Assembly: GCF_946480305.1 (NCBI RefSeq)
Contig: NZ_CAMLJQ010000005.1
Location: 174,535 to 238,534 of the forward strand
Source of the DNA: an uncultured Caldimonas sp.
Lineage (GTDB): Bacteria > Pseudomonadota > Gammaproteobacteria > Burkholderiales > Burkholderiaceae
Direction: 5' to 3'
Length of the DNA: 64,000 nt
The position numbers were made by a program, and so were the translations under genes. Shown in pieces: positions 28,585 to 38,055 of this stretch. The first letter of the stretch is position 1; every line of letters starts with the position of its first letter. The notes beneath the pieces were generated by a model. It was not told the DNA's origin. It made no database searches and saw only the letters and a program-made list of their open reading frames with translations.

Positions 28585-29702
28585 GCAGTCTTGGCAACCG
28601 GTGCCGCCGAGTCGCTAGCAGCTGCCGCGGGCAGAGCCTGCAAGGTTTCGACGATCCGATCGTGTACCCGGTCGAGCAACCGGTTTCGGGCCGCATCATA
28701 CGCCCGATTGAGGGCCTGCTCGAACGCGAACGCATCGGCAGATCCGTGGCTCTTGAATACCAGCCCGCGCAGACCAAGCAGCGCCGCCCCGTTGTAACGG
28801 CGATGATCGACTCGGTGCTTGAAGTGATTTAACACCGGTAGCGCGACGATGGCGGCAATTTTGCTGAAGATGTTGCGCGTGAATTCCTGCTTGATGAAGC
28901 TGGACAGCATCGAGGCCAGGCCTTCGGCGGTCTTGAGCGCGACATTTCCGACAAAGCCGTCGCAGACGATGATGTCCGTCCGGCCGGTGAAGATGTCGTT
29001 GCCCTCCACATTGCCGTGGAAGTTGAGATGGCCACTGTTGCCGACGGATCGCAGCAGCTCGCCGGCCCTCTTGATGGTCTCGCTACCCTTGATCGCCTCT
29101 TCACCGATGTTCAGGAGGCCCACGCTGGGGTTGGACTTCCCCTCGACCGCCGAAACCAACGCGCTACCCATCAACGCAAACTGAAGCAGGTGCTCCGGCT
29201 CGCAGTCGACATTGGCACCAAGGTCGAGCACGGTGGTGTAGCCGTCTCTCTGGTTCGGCATCACGGTGGCAATCGCCGGTCGGTCTATGCCATCGAGCGT
29301 TTTCAGCACATAGCGCGAAACCGCCATCAACGCGCCGGTATTGCCGGCCGAGACGCAGGCGTCCGCCGCCGAAGATCCATCTTCGCGCGGCTTCACCTGG
29401 CTGATCGCCACCCGCATCGACGAATCCTTCTTGCGACGCAGGGCCACCTCCACCGGATCATCCATTTCGATGACTTCCGATGCAGCGACGATGGAACACC
29501 GCTGCCAGGAGGCCGCAGCTGCGAGCGCATCAGGGCGGCCGACCAGCAGCAGTTCCGCGCGGGGATGCGCAGCAAGAAAGGCTTGACACGCCGGCAGCGT
29601 GACCGACGGCCCATGATCGCCGCCCATGCAATCGACAGCGATGCGCACCACGCCAGACGGACCAGCACCGGCCCGCAGGGGGACTTCAGCAGAGGGATTC
29701 AT
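28581..29702 (-). CDS. plsX: Phosphate acyltransferase PlsX
   Basis: Makes acyl-phosphate from acyl-ACP, the first step of phosphatidic acid synthesis with PlsY. The 373-residue protein has the signatures [31 protein letters not shown] and [11 protein letters not shown]. It has an unusually Ala-rich C-terminal tail. It lies 160 bp downstream of rpmF and is translationally coupled to fabH. Confidence 0.96.
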   Translation of the reverse strand: MNPSAEVPLRAGAGPSGVVRIAVDCMGGDHGPSVTLPACQAFLAAHPRAELLLVGRPDALAAAASWQRCSIVAASEVIEMDDPVEVALRRKKDSSMRVAISQVKPREDGSSAADACVSAGNTGALMAVSRYVLKTLDGIDRPAIATVMPNQRDGYTTVLDLGANVDCEPEHLLQFALMGSALVSAVEGKSNPSVGLLNIGEEAIKGSETIKRAGELLRSVGNSGHLNFHGNVEGNDIFTGRTDIIVCDGFVGNVALKTAEGLASMLSSFIKQEFTRNIFSKIAAIVALPVLNHFKHRVDHRRYNGAALLGLRGLVFKSHGSADAFAFEQALNRAYDAARNRLLDRVHDRIVETLQALPAAAASDSAAPVAKTA

Positions 29703-29862
29703 CGCTTATGAAGGAGCGTCGGCATCGCTGCCCGCCCTGAGGGCACGGCAGCGTCAGGCGGACGCACCAAAGCAACGACAGCGAGAGACGGACGCAGGCA
29801 GGCCAGCGCACCGCTCAGCAGTCGCCGGCAACGCTCCGCCACCAGTCGTCACGAATGACGAG

Positions 29863-30045
29863 TCAGGCGTCGGCCTTGGTCTTCAGGACCTTGCGACCAC
29901 GGTAAAAGCCGGTGGGGCTGATGTGGTGACGCAGATGGGTTTCGCCGGTAGTCGGCTCAATCGCGGTCGAAGGATTGCCGAGGTGCTGGTGGGCACGATG
30001 CATTCCACGCTTCGACGGCGATTTCTTGTTCTGTTGAACGGCCAT
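29863..30045 (-). CDS. rpmF: 50S ribosomal protein L32
   Basis: Small basic ribosomal protein, 60 residues, beginning [19 protein letters not shown]. It lacks the zinc-binding cysteines, as in many proteobacterial L32 proteins. ATG 30045 follows an AAGGAG-like site (CCAAGGAGCG). It lies between the DUF177 gene and plsX, the standard order. Confidence 0.97.
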   Translation of the reverse strand: MAVQQNKKSPSKRGMHRAHQHLGNPSTAIEPTTGETHLRHHISPTGFYRGRKVLKTKADA

Positions 30046-30151
30046 GGCTCGCTCCTTGGGAAAACCCGCGATTCTAGCATCGGCGATCAACCGAAAGCCA
30101 GCCCGGGCTTTTCGTACGCCCGCGAGGCCGCGACGGAAGTCGCAGGCGGCG

Positions 30152-30715
30152 TCACGATGCCCGGCCACCGCCCTTCTTCAACTGGGCGAGCACCGCAAAC
30201 GGATTGGGTCGCTCCGGCGTGCTGTCCGGCAGTTCACCCGTCTCGGGGGGGGCCTGCAAAGGTTGCGGGCACACCTGGTGGCGTGGCACGAGAGGCAGAG
30301 CGAGGATCAGCTCGTCTTCGACCAGTTCCTGCAGGTCGAAGCTTCGCGTGATCGCGAGTACATCCTCCTCGCTGTCCGCATCCAGTTCCTCGGCTTGCGA
30401 CTCGCCAGGAACGAACCGGAAGCTGCGCTCGACGGACACCCTTTCGTCCACCGGGCCGAGGCAGCGTTGGCATTCGAGTGCAACGCAGGTGCTGGCTTCC
30501 AGATGCAACCAGGTTTGCGGCTCGGCGCCCACGCGCTCGACCCGCGCGCCCGTCACGCTCCATTCCACGTGGCGCCCTTCGGCGGATGCCTGCTCGTGCT
30601 GCGACGCCGCCAGGCGCTGCATCGATGCCAGCGGCCATTGCCCGCTCAACTGCGCGCCCGCACGCGCAAACTCCTGGACATCCAATCGCTGCGGGTCGAA
30701 TTCTCTGGCCTTCAT
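30152..30715 (-). CDS. yceD: DUF177 (YceD-type) protein
   Basis: 187-residue cytosolic protein of the YceD/DUF177 family, linked in bacteria and plants to 23S rRNA accumulation. It has the family's [11 protein letters not shown]ys-x2-Cys pair, an acidic [10 protein letters not shown] stretch, and [19 protein letters not shown] long in-frame extension upstream overlaps maf and is not expected; ATG 30715 is the fitting start. It is 106 bp upstream of rpmF. Confidence 0.9.
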   Translation of the reverse strand: MKAREFDPQRLDVQEFARAGAQLSGQWPLASMQRLAASQHEQASAEGRHVEWSVTGARVERVGAEPQTWLHLEASTCVALECQRCLGPVDERVSVERSFRFVPGESQAEELDADSEEDVLAITRSFDLQELVEDELILALPLVPRHQVCPQPLQAPPETGELPDSTPERPNPFAVLAQLKKGGGRAS

Positions 30716-30796
30716 AGGCGTGTCAGTGTAGCGGCGGCTTGCCTGCGCTCCGGCTGGGGGACAATTGCGACCATGGTTTTGCCTCCGCCCCCCATC

Positions 30797-31399
30797 ATGG
30801 CAACGCGCCAACTCATCCTTGGGTCCACCTCCCGCTATCGGCGCGAACTGCTCGAAAGGCTGCACCTGGCGTTCGACGTCGTCTCCCCGAACGTCGATGA
30901 AACGCCGCTTCCCGGAGAGTTGCCGGCCCACCTGGCCCAACGGCTTGCCCTCGCAAAAGCCAGGGCAGTGGCCGCGCAGCATGCAGACGCAGTGGTCATC
31001 GGCTCGGACCAGGTCGCCGACCTTGATGGACGCGCCATCGGCAAGCCGGGCTCACACGAAAACGCGGTTCTGCAACTGCAGCAGATGAGCGGCCGGGCTG
31101 TCGTGTTCCAGACCGCGGTTGCCGTGGTGTGCGGTGCCACCGGGTTCGAGCAGGTGCAGCTGGTCCCCGTCACCGTCCGCTTCCGTACGTTGAGCAACGC
31201 CGAGATCGACCACTACCTGCGGATCGAACGCCCTTACGACTGCGCCGGCAGCGCGAAGTCGGAAGGCCTGGGCATCGCGCTGCTCGATGCCATCGAATCG
31301 GACGACCCGACGGCGCTCGTCGGTTTGCCCCTGATACGCACCGCCTCCATGCTCCGCTCGGCGGGAGTCGCCATCCTCGGCGAACAACGGATCTGTTGA
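30797..31399 (+). CDS. maf: Maf/YceF-type nucleotide pyrophosphatase
   Basis: House-cleaning pyrophosphatase; YceF-type enzymes prefer 7-methyl-GTP. About 200 residues: starts MATRQLILGSTSRYRRELL, with the conserved STSRYR phosphate loop, SDQVADLDG, and the AGSAKSEGLG motif of the YceF group. An ATG 24 bp upstream (30773) is an alternative start. A weak promoter-like GACAAT (30760-30765) sits right before 30773, so a nearly leaderless mRNA using that ATG is possible. It is divergent from the DUF177 gene. Confidence 0.92.
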   Translation: MATRQLILGSTSRYRRELLERLHLAFDVVSPNVDETPLPGELPAHLAQRLALAKARAVAAQHADAVVIGSDQVADLDGRAIGKPGSHENAVLQLQQMSGRAVVFQTAVAVVCGATGFEQVQLVPVTVRFRTLSNAEIDHYLRIERPYDCAGSAKSEGLGIALLDAIESDDPTALVGLPLIRTASMLRSAGVAILGEQRIC

Positions 31400-31403
31400 C
31401 GCC

Positions 31404-32171
31404 ATGGCAGGCAAGCTGTATCTCGTTCCCACGCCGCTGGACTTCGGAACATTGGATGCCGCGGCTCCCGCGCCCGATCTTCAGCAGGTGCTCCCGCGGG
31501 AGGTGTTGCATGTCGCCGCCCGGCTCCAGTTGTGGATCGCGGAGAACGCCAAGACGACCCGCGCCTTCTTGAAGCGGGTAGACCTCGTCGTGCCGCTGCA
31601 GCAGCCTCTGCAGAGTCTGCAGATCCAGGAGTTGCCTCGCCCCCCCAAAGGCAACAAACCAGCAGCGCCGGCGCCGATGGACCCTCTGTTGGCACCGGTG
31701 TTGCAGGGGCAGGATGCGGGCTTGATCTCGGAGGCGGGCATGCCGGCGGTGGCAGACCCAGGCTCAGAAGTGGTGCGACGCGCGCATGAGTTGGGCATCG
31801 AGGTCGTGCCCCTGGTGGGCCCGTCGTCCTTGCTGCTGGCACTGGCGGCCAGCGGCATGAACGGCCAGAGCTTCGCCTTCGTCGGCTACCTGCCGGTCGA
31901 CGAGGTAGCCCGGGCGGCGCGCATCCGTGAATTGGAGTCGCTGGCCAAGCGCACCGGACAGACGCAGATGATGATCGAGACGCCCTACCGCAACCCCGCG
32001 CTGATGCAGGCGCTGCTCACGCATCTGCAACCTGCCACCCGGCTGTCGGTGGCGTGCGGCCTCACGCTGGCGACAGGCTGGAATCGCTCGCAGCCGGTGC
32101 AGCACTGGAAGCGCGACGCGCTCGCCCTGCCGGCGAACGTGCCGGCCGTGTTTGCGATCCACGGCGGCTGA
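31404..32171 (+). CDS. SAM-dependent methyltransferase, RsmI-like (tetrapyrrole methylase fold)
   Basis: 255-residue member of the tetrapyrrole methylase superfamily. It has the RsmI-type SAM-binding segments: LISEAGMPAVADPGSEVV, VVPLVGPSSLLLALAASGM, FVGYLP, and MMIETPYRNPALM. It differs from canonical RsmI at the N-terminus (LYLVPTPLDFG, no GNLGD motif) and lacks its C-terminal domain. The substrate is therefore uncertain; rRNA 2'-O-ribose methylation is only a guess. It starts 2 bp after the maf stop, so likely co-expressed. Confidence 0.82.
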   Translation: MAGKLYLVPTPLDFGTLDAAAPAPDLQQVLPREVLHVAARLQLWIAENAKTTRAFLKRVDLVVPLQQPLQSLQIQELPRPPKGNKPAAPAPMDPLLAPVLQGQDAGLISEAGMPAVADPGSEVVRRAHELGIEVVPLVGPSSLLLALAASGMNGQSFAFVGYLPVDEVARAARIRELESLAKRTGQTQMMIETPYRNPALMQALLTHLQPATRLSVACGLTLATGWNRSQPVQHWKRDALALPANVPAVFAIHGG

Positions 32172-32176
32172 GCGCC

Positions 32177-32207
32177 AAGAAGAGTCGTTCTCGTCTCAGC
32201 TCTTCTT
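32177..32207. terminator. Possible hairpin between convergent genes
   Basis: An 8-bp perfect inverted repeat AAGAAGAG/CTCTTCTT with a 15-base loop lies between the methyltransferase stop and the helicase gene, overlapping the last helicase codons. The right arm is U-rich, but there is no long U-tract, so this is tentative. Confidence 0.3.
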
Positions 32208-33635
32208 GCTGCCGCCGAGCAAGGCAGCAACCTTGCGCTTGGGCTTGATGTAGGGCGACAGCGAACGCGGCGCAGCCGGCGCGGGCGTTGAAGCGGGCGC
32301 CTGCCGCTCCCAGCTCGGGTCGGCGTTGGGGTCCGCCTCGTAGGGCCGGTTGAAGAACGGATCGTTGGAGGTCGGTGCTGCTGGACTCAACGGGCTTCGC
32401 GCACGCCGGGGCTCGAACCGCTCGCCGTCTTCTTCGACGTGTCGCACAGGGCGCCGTGGCCGCTCGTCTTCCAGCTCCAGCGGTTCGATCTCAATCTTCT
32501 TCTTGATCAGCTTTTCGATGTCGGCCACCAGGCGCTGATCGCTGCGCGATACGAAAGAGACGGCCAACCCGGAAGCCCCGGCCCGGCCGGTACGACCGAT
32601 GCGGTGCACGTAGTCTTCGGCGTTGAACGGGATGTCGAAGTTGAACACCGCGGGAAGGTCCGCGATGTCCAGCCCGCGGGCCGCCACGTCGGTGGCCACC
32701 AGCAATTCGACCTCGTTGCGCTTGAAAGCCTCGAGTGCCTTCAGGCGCTCATCCTGTGATTTGTCGCCATGCAGCGCGGCGGTCTTCAGGCCGTCGCGCT
32801 CCAGCGAACGGGCAAGCCGGGCAGCCCCCAACTTGGAATTGACGAACACGATGGCCTGCGTCAGCGCGCGTTCGCGCAACAGGTGCCGCACGGCACGGCG
32901 CTTGTCGTCGTCCTCGACGCTGAAGAAGCGCTGCTCGACGGTGGCCGCCGTGGCGTTGGGCCGCGCCACTTCAACCAGCACCGGATCCTGCAGATAGCTC
33001 TGCGCGAGCTTCTTGATCTCGGGCGAGAAGGTGGCCGAAAACAGCAGCGTCTGCCGCTGCTTGGGCAGGAAGCTGAGAATGCGCTGCAGGTCGGGCAGGA
33101 AGCCGATGTCCAGCATGCGGTCAGCCTCGTCGAGCACCACGTACTCCACTTGGCCCAGCGAGCAGTTCTTGGCCTGGATGTGGTCCAGCAAGCGACCCGG
33201 CGTGGCAATCAGCACCTCGACGCCGCGGCGGAGTTCGGCGGTTTGCGGGGCCATGTCGATCCCGCCGAAGACACACGCCACTCGCAGCTGGGTGTGCTTG
33301 GCATAGGCCTTGACGTTCACCGCGACCTGGTCCGCCAGCTCACGAGTGGGCGCCAGGACCAGCGCGCGCACCGGGTGGCGCGCCGGTGAGGCGCTCGCGT
33401 TCTCGTGCTTGAGCATCTTTTGCAGCAGCGGCAGCGAGAACGCGGCCGTCTTGCCGGTGCCGGTTTGCGCGGCGCCCATGACGTCGCGCCCCTCCAGGAC
33501 GATCGGGATCGCCTTCGCCTGGATCGGCGTCATGGAGGTGTAGCCCTGGTCGGCAATCGCGCGTTGCAACGCGGGGCCGAGGGGAAGAGTGGAGAACTCG
33601 CCGCCGGAGACGGGAGCCAGGGGTGCTTCGGTCAT
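32196..33635 (-). CDS. rhlE: DEAD-box ATP-dependent RNA helicase, RhlE-type
   Basis: RNA helicase probably acting in ribosome assembly and RNA decay. The 479-residue protein has the Q motif (GYTSMTPIQ), Walker A AQTGTGKT, PTRELADQ, VLDEADRML, SATFS, and HRIGRTGRAG. After the two RecA domains (to about residue 390) comes a disordered, basic Pro/Arg-rich tail ending KRKVAALLGGSKKS, typical of RhlE proteins. ATG 33635 is chosen because upstream sequence is not family-like. Confidence 0.93.
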   Translation of the reverse strand: MTEAPLAPVSGGEFSTLPLGPALQRAIADQGYTSMTPIQAKAIPIVLEGRDVMGAAQTGTGKTAAFSLPLLQKMLKHENASASPARHPVRALVLAPTRELADQVAVNVKAYAKHTQLRVACVFGGIDMAPQTAELRRGVEVLIATPGRLLDHIQAKNCSLGQVEYVVLDEADRMLDIGFLPDLQRILSFLPKQRQTLLFSATFSPEIKKLAQSYLQDPVLVEVARPNATAATVEQRFFSVEDDDKRRAVRHLLRERALTQAIVFVNSKLGAARLARSLERDGLKTAALHGDKSQDERLKALEAFKRNEVELLVATDVAARGLDIADLPAVFNFDIPFNAEDYVHRIGRTGRAGASGLAVSFVSRSDQRLVADIEKLIKKKIEIEPLELEDERPRRPVRHVEEDGERFEPRRARSPLSPAAPTSNDPFFNRPYEADPNADPSWERQAPASTPAPAAPRSLSPYIKPKRKVAALLGGSKKS

Positions 33636-33699
33636 AAGCCGGCGATTATCGTCTACCAGCTTGACAAACCCCGAAAACCGCGCAATTCGGCCCTGAACC

Positions 33700-35559
33700 T
33701 CACGTGGAGGCGCGGTATTCCGGCACGATCTGTCGCAGCCAGCGGCGCACCTCGTCGTCCGACACCAGATGCTCGGCTGCCGGCAGCGCATCGGGCAATG
33801 CCTTGGCCAGTTCACCGTGATTCAGCCGAGCCACCCGCAACCGTGCGATGGGCGTCGGCACGGTCGTGTCGGCGTCCGCCAGCAGTTCCTCATAAAGCTT
33901 CTCGCCAGGGCGCAGGCCGGTAAAGACCACGGGGATCTCCTCCAGCGTATGGCCGGACAGGCGGATCAGGTCCTTCGCCAGTTCGGCGATGCGCACCGGT
34001 TCGCCCATGTCGAGCACGAACACCTGCCCCGTCTCGCCCATGGCCGCGGCCTGGATCACGAGCCGGGCGGCCTCCGGTATGGTCATGAAATAGCGCGTGA
34101 TGTCCGGGTGCGTGACCGTCACGGGCCCGCCCCGGGCGATCTGCTCCTTGAACTTGGGGATCACGCTGCCGCTGGAGCCCAGCACGTTGCCGAAGCGCAC
34201 CGCCATGAACCGGGTGGCGTGCCCCTGGCCCGCCATGTACGACACCACCAGCTCCGCCGCCCGCTTCGTGGCGCCCATCACGTTGGTGGGGTTGACTGCC
34301 TTGTCGGTCGAGATGAGCACGAAACGCTCGACGCCCGCCGCGGCGGCAGCTGCTGCCGCCCGCCAGGTGCCGAGCGTGTTGTTGTGCAGTGCCGCCCACG
34401 CGTTTTCTTCTTCCATCAACGGCACGTGCTTGTAGGCCGCGGCATGGAACACGACGTGCGGGCGACACGCTTCGAACGTGCGCCGCAGATGCTCCGGGCT
34501 CTTCACGTCTCCGATCAGCCGCACGAGTGTGAGATGCGGAAACTGCAGTGTCAGCTCCTGCTCGATGGAGTACAGCGCGAACTCGCTCAATTCGTACAGC
34601 ACCAGCCGGCTCGGGCCGTAGCGTGCCACCTGCCGGCACAGCTCGGAGCCGATGCTCCCGCCCGCCCCGGTGACCAGCACCGTCTTGCCGTTGAGACATT
34701 CGGAGATGCCGCTTTCGTCGAGCTGAACCGGCTCGCGCCCCAGCAGGTCTTCCGGCTCGATCTCACGCACCCGGCCCACCTGCGTGCCGTCTCGCAGCTC
34801 TTCGGCCGAGGGCACGGTGAGCACGGGCAGCCCGGTCCGGGCCGCCTGCTCGATGAGCCGGCGGCGATCGGGCAGGCGCAACGACGGCATGGCGACGATC
34901 AGATGCGTGATGCCTTGCTGCTCGATGTGGGTCGTGAGTTCGCTGAGCGGCCCGAGCACCGGTACCGCGCCGATGCGAGCTCGCTGCTTGGCCGGGTCGT
35001 CGTCGAGCAGGCCCACGATCACGTAACCCTGGTGCTGCACGCCGGCGAGCAGCAGGCGCGCCGCCTCTCCTGCGCCGAGCACGAGGGCGCGCCGCGACTC
35101 CACGGCCCCGCCCGCGATGCGCGACCGCATGTGTTCATAGAGCATGCGGTAGCCGATGCGCACGGTGCACAGGCCCATCAGCGCGATGACGGGGTGGAGC
35201 GCCAGTACGGCACGTGGCACTTCGGAAAGCTGCGCCATCAAGACGATCACCGCCCCGATGAGGCCCGCTGCAAAACAGCCGACCGCCAGGCGCTTCGCCT
35301 CGCCGAAACCGGAGAAGCGCCACATGCCGCGCGGCACGCCGATCATCCAGAAGATCAGCAGGTACAAGGCAATGAGCCCGAGCATCACGAGCGGGTCGTA
35401 GTCAGGGCGTGCGCTCACCCAGCGGTCGAAGCCGAGCCGGAACAGGTAGGTGATGTTCCAGCAGAGCGCAATGACGATGCCGTCGATCAGCAGCGACAGC
35501 GGCTCACGCCGTGGCCGGATGCGCGTGAGGAGGATTTCGAGTCGTTGCCACACCATCAT
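33700..35559 (-). CDS. Membrane nucleotide-sugar 4,6-dehydratase (WbpM/PglF/CapD family)
   Basis: 619-residue enzyme with four membrane helices (roughly 17-110) and a DHH-like N-terminal nucleotide-binding domain (LVLGAGEAARLLL). The cytosolic short-chain dehydrogenase domain has TGAGGSIGSEL (NAD binding), STDKAVNPTNVMGATK (Met replaces the usual Tyr, typical of this family) and RPGEKLYEE. Family members convert UDP-GlcNAc to UDP-4-keto-6-deoxy sugar. ATG 35559 is followed by a second ATG; GGTGAGG precedes it. It lies just after the phosphoglycosyl transferase gene in the glycan cluster. Confidence 0.92.
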   Translation of the reverse strand: MMVWQRLEILLTRIRPRREPLSLLIDGIVIALCWNITYLFRLGFDRWVSARPDYDPLVMLGLIALYLLIFWMIGVPRGMWRFSGFGEAKRLAVGCFAAGLIGAVIVLMAQLSEVPRAVLALHPVIALMGLCTVRIGYRMLYEHMRSRIAGGAVESRRALVLGAGEAARLLLAGVQHQGYVIVGLLDDDPAKQRARIGAVPVLGPLSELTTHIEQQGITHLIVAMPSLRLPDRRRLIEQAARTGLPVLTVPSAEELRDGTQVGRVREIEPEDLLGREPVQLDESGISECLNGKTVLVTGAGGSIGSELCRQVARYGPSRLVLYELSEFALYSIEQELTLQFPHLTLVRLIGDVKSPEHLRRTFEACRPHVVFHAAAYKHVPLMEEENAWAALHNNTLGTWRAAAAAAAAGVERFVLISTDKAVNPTNVMGATKRAAELVVSYMAGQGHATRFMAVRFGNVLGSSGSVIPKFKEQIARGGPVTVTHPDITRYFMTIPEAARLVIQAAAMGETGQVFVLDMGEPVRIAELAKDLIRLSGHTLEEIPVVFTGLRPGEKLYEELLADADTTVPTPIARLRVARLNHGELAKALPDALPAAEHLVSDDEVRRWLRQIVPEYRAST

Positions 35560-35563
35560 TGCC

Positions 35564-36160
35564 TCACCTGCACAGCAGCACCTGCACCGTGCGAGCCAGC
35601 AGGCGCAGGTCGGTCCACAGCGTCGCGTGCTCGACGTATTGCTGCGCATAGCGCAGCTTCTGCGGCAGCACCTCCTGCACGTAGGTGCGTTCCGGGTCGT
35701 CGGACTGGGCCAGCAGTTCGCTCTCGCGCCGGTACTCGATCGACGCGAGATCGGTGATGCCGGGGCGAACCGACAGCACCTTGTCGCGCACAGGGGCTGG
35801 GTACTGCTGCACGTAGCGAGGCACCTCGGGGCGCGGACCGACCAGGCTCATCTCGCCTCGCAGCACGTCGATGAGCTGCGCCAGTTCATCGAGCTTGGTG
35901 CGCCGAAGCACCGCGCCCACGCGCGTGATGCGCGGGTCGTCGCCGACCGTGATCTCGCGGCCCAGCGAGTCAGGCTGGTGCCGCATGGTGCGGAACTTGT
36001 GGATGCGAAACGGCACACCGTGGCGCCCCACCCGCTCCTGCCGGAAGAACACCGGGCCGCCGCTGTCGAGCTTGATGGCCAGTGCGATCACGACGAACAG
36101 CGGCCACAGCAGCAGCAACGCCGCTGCGGACACGATCACGTCGAACAAGCGCTTGCCCAT
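35564..36160 (-). CDS. Undecaprenyl-phosphate phosphoglycosyl transferase (PglC/WcaJ-type)
   Basis: 198-residue monotopic enzyme (bacterial sugar transferase, PF02397) that puts a sugar-1-phosphate on undecaprenyl phosphate and so starts glycan assembly. The N-terminal re-entrant membrane helix is at residues 8-30; the catalytic part has FRTMR, TRVGAVLRRTKLDELAQ with the DE pair, LRGEMSLVGPRPE and a Cys-terminal end. Its small size is like PglC. It is paired with a WbpM-like dehydratase. Confidence 0.93.
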   Translation of the reverse strand: MGKRLFDVIVSAAALLLLWPLFVVIALAIKLDSGGPVFFRQERVGRHGVPFRIHKFRTMRHQPDSLGREITVGDDPRITRVGAVLRRTKLDELAQLIDVLRGEMSLVGPRPEVPRYVQQYPAPVRDKVLSVRPGITDLASIEYRRESELLAQSDDPERTYVQEVLPQKLRYAQQYVEHATLWTDLRLLARTVQVLLCR

Positions 36161-36169
36161 GAAACGACG

Positions 36170-37330
36170 TCATCCCAGGATGCGGTGCACTGTGTCGACC
36201 ACGCGCTGCACGTCGTCGTCGGTCATGCGCGTGTACAGCGGCAGGCTGAACGTGCGCTCGTATGCGCGCTGGCTGTGCGGGAACTGCTCCGGCGTGAGGC
36301 CGTACCGGTCACGCCAATAGAGGTGCAGGTGCAGCGGGATGTAGTGCACGCTGCAGCCGATGCCGGCCTCGAACATCTTTTCGATGAACATGTCTCGCCC
36401 GATGCCGGCGCCGTCGGCGAGCCGCACGACGTAGAGATGCCACGAATGCACGTCACCGGCCGGCGCACGAGGCGGCAGCACCAAAGGCAGCCCTTGCAGC
36501 GCTTCGTTGTAGCGCTGGGCAATCTGCTCGCGGCGCTGCTGGAAGACGTCAGCCTTGCGCAGTTGATGCAACCCCAAGGCCGCCGCAATGTCGGTCAGGT
36601 TGTACTTGAAGCCGGGCGCGACGATCTCGTAATACCAGCTGGGCACCTTGGCTGTGAAACGGTCGAACGCGTCGCGGTTCATGCCGTGCAAGCGCATCAC
36701 CTTGGCACGCTTCGCGAGCGCCGGATCGCGCGTGACGAGCATGCCGCCCTCGCCCGTGGTGATGGTCTTGTTGGCGTAGAAACTGAAAACGGTGGCATCG
36801 GACGCCAGCGTGCCGACCATCGCCCCGCCCACGGTCGTCGGCAGCGAATGCGCTGCGTCTTCCACCACCCTGAGGCCATGGCGAGCAGCGAGCGCCAGCA
36901 GCGCAGGCATGTCGGCCGCCAGCCCGGCAAAGTGCACCGGCACGATGGCCTTGGTGCGAGGCGTGATGGCGGCTTCCACCGCGCGGTGGTCGATGCACAG
37001 CGTGGCGGGGTCGATGTCGACCAGCACCACGTCTGCGCCGAGGTAGCGCACCACTTCGGCTGTGGCCGTGAAGGTGTGGGTCGTGGTGATCACCTCATCG
37101 CCGGGGCCGATGCCCAGTGCCTCGAGCGCGAGGTGGAGGCCGGCCGTGGCGGAGTTGACCGCGATCGCTTCCAGCCCGGTGTCACCCAGGTACTCCACGA
37201 ACGCCTGCTCGAAGCGCCGGGCCTTGGGGCCGGTGGTCACCCAGCCGGAGCGCAGCGTGTCGACCACTTCGGCGATTTCGTCTTCGCCGATCTCGGGCAA
37301 GGCAAAAGGCAGGAACTCGGCAGAACTCAT
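36170..37330 (-). CDS. DegT/DnrJ/EryC1-type PLP aminotransferase
   Basis: Sugar aminotransferase that converts a keto-sugar nucleotide to an amino sugar, 386 residues. The PLP lysine is in [14 protein letters not shown]; other marks are [33 protein letters not shown]. The acceptor is probably the 4-keto product of the adjacent dehydratase (PglE-like), by context. The start at 37330 overlaps the methyltransferase stop as ATGA; upstream extension overlaps it more. Confidence 0.92.
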   Translation of the reverse strand: MSSAEFLPFALPEIGEDEIAEVVDTLRSGWVTTGPKARRFEQAFVEYLGDTGLEAIAVNSATAGLHLALEALGIGPGDEVITTTHTFTATAEVVRYLGADVVLVDIDPATLCIDHRAVEAAITPRTKAIVPVHFAGLAADMPALLALAARHGLRVVEDAAHSLPTTVGGAMVGTLASDATVFSFYANKTITTGEGGMLVTRDPALAKRAKVMRLHGMNRDAFDRFTAKVPSWYYEIVAPGFKYNLTDIAAALGLHQLRKADVFQQRREQIAQRYNEALQGLPLVLPPRAPAGDVHSWHLYVVRLADGAGIGRDMFIEKMFEAGIGCSVHYIPLHLHLYWRDRYGLTPEQFPHSQRAYERTFSLPLYTRMTDDDVQRVVDTVHRILG

Positions 37331-38049
37331 GACGTCTTTTCGATCCAGGCCAGCACGTGGGTCCGCAGCGGCCACCAGTTGAATGCGCCGTACAGCGCGG
37401 GATGCAGCTTCACAACCGCACGTGCGACGGGCGGCGCCAACGTGACGCGCCGCACGCGGCAGCGGCCTTGCGGAAACAGTTCACGCACGCGCCGCACCGG
37501 CACGCCACGCACATCAGGATTGCGCGGATTGTCTACCGTGAAGTCGTACCACAGCACGCCGCCGCCCGGCCGCACCCATCGCCACATCACGTCGGCCAGA
37601 CGTTGCTGGAACCCGTCGTCCAGCAGCGAAGAAAACACGGTGGATTGGTAGACCACGTCCTGACTGCCGGGTTCGACCCACCCGGCACCTTGCACCGCGT
37701 CGCCACAGTGCACTGGCAGCGACGCCGGCAGCACGGACCGGGCTGCCTCCGCTCGCTCCGGCAGCAACTCGATGCCTTGCAGCCGATCCGGTGCAAGGCC
37801 CATGCGCAGGAACTCGAGCAGGTTGCCTCCCGCGCCGCAGCCTACTTCGACCAAGCGCAAGGCCGACGGGTCCGTCCAGCCCTGGTGCAAGAGCACGTTG
37901 GCGATGGCACGTTGACGCTCTTGTGCAGCCAGCAGGGCAGCGGGGTTGAGCAGGCTGTAGCGCCACTCGCCACCCGCCCGGCGCGCGTAACGCGCTTGCA
38001 CGGCGGCGGGCTCATGCTCATGTTCATGGGGGGCGATGGGTGGCGACAT
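37327..38049 (-). CDS. Class I SAM-dependent methyltransferase
   Basis: 240-residue methyltransferase with motif [11 protein letters not shown] (residues 66-75) and a GGGVLWYDF motif IV-like strand. The N-terminus is His/Glu-rich (HEHEHEP). In this cluster it may methylate the sugar or a lipid-linked intermediate, but the substrate is not known. It ends in an ATGA overlap with the aminotransferase and starts 6 bp after the GT2 gene. Confidence 0.82.
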   Translation of the reverse strand: MSPPIAPHEHEHEPAAVQARYARRAGGEWRYSLLNPAALLAAQERQRAIANVLLHQGWTDPSALRLVEVGCGAGGNLLEFLRMGLAPDRLQGIELLPERAEAARSVLPASLPVHCGDAVQGAGWVEPGSQDVVYQSTVFSSLLDDGFQQRLADVMWRWVRPGGGVLWYDFTVDNPRNPDVRGVPVRRVRELFPQGRCRVRRVTLAPPVARAVVKLHPALYGAFNWWPLRTHVLAWIEKTS

Positions 38050-38055
38050 GGCAAC

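Noticed and set aside
33769..37651. Long plus-strand open frames (662 and 733 codons) opposite the glycan genes
   Set aside because: They mirror the dehydratase, phosphoglycosyl transferase and aminotransferase genes, whose motifs are clear on the minus strand.
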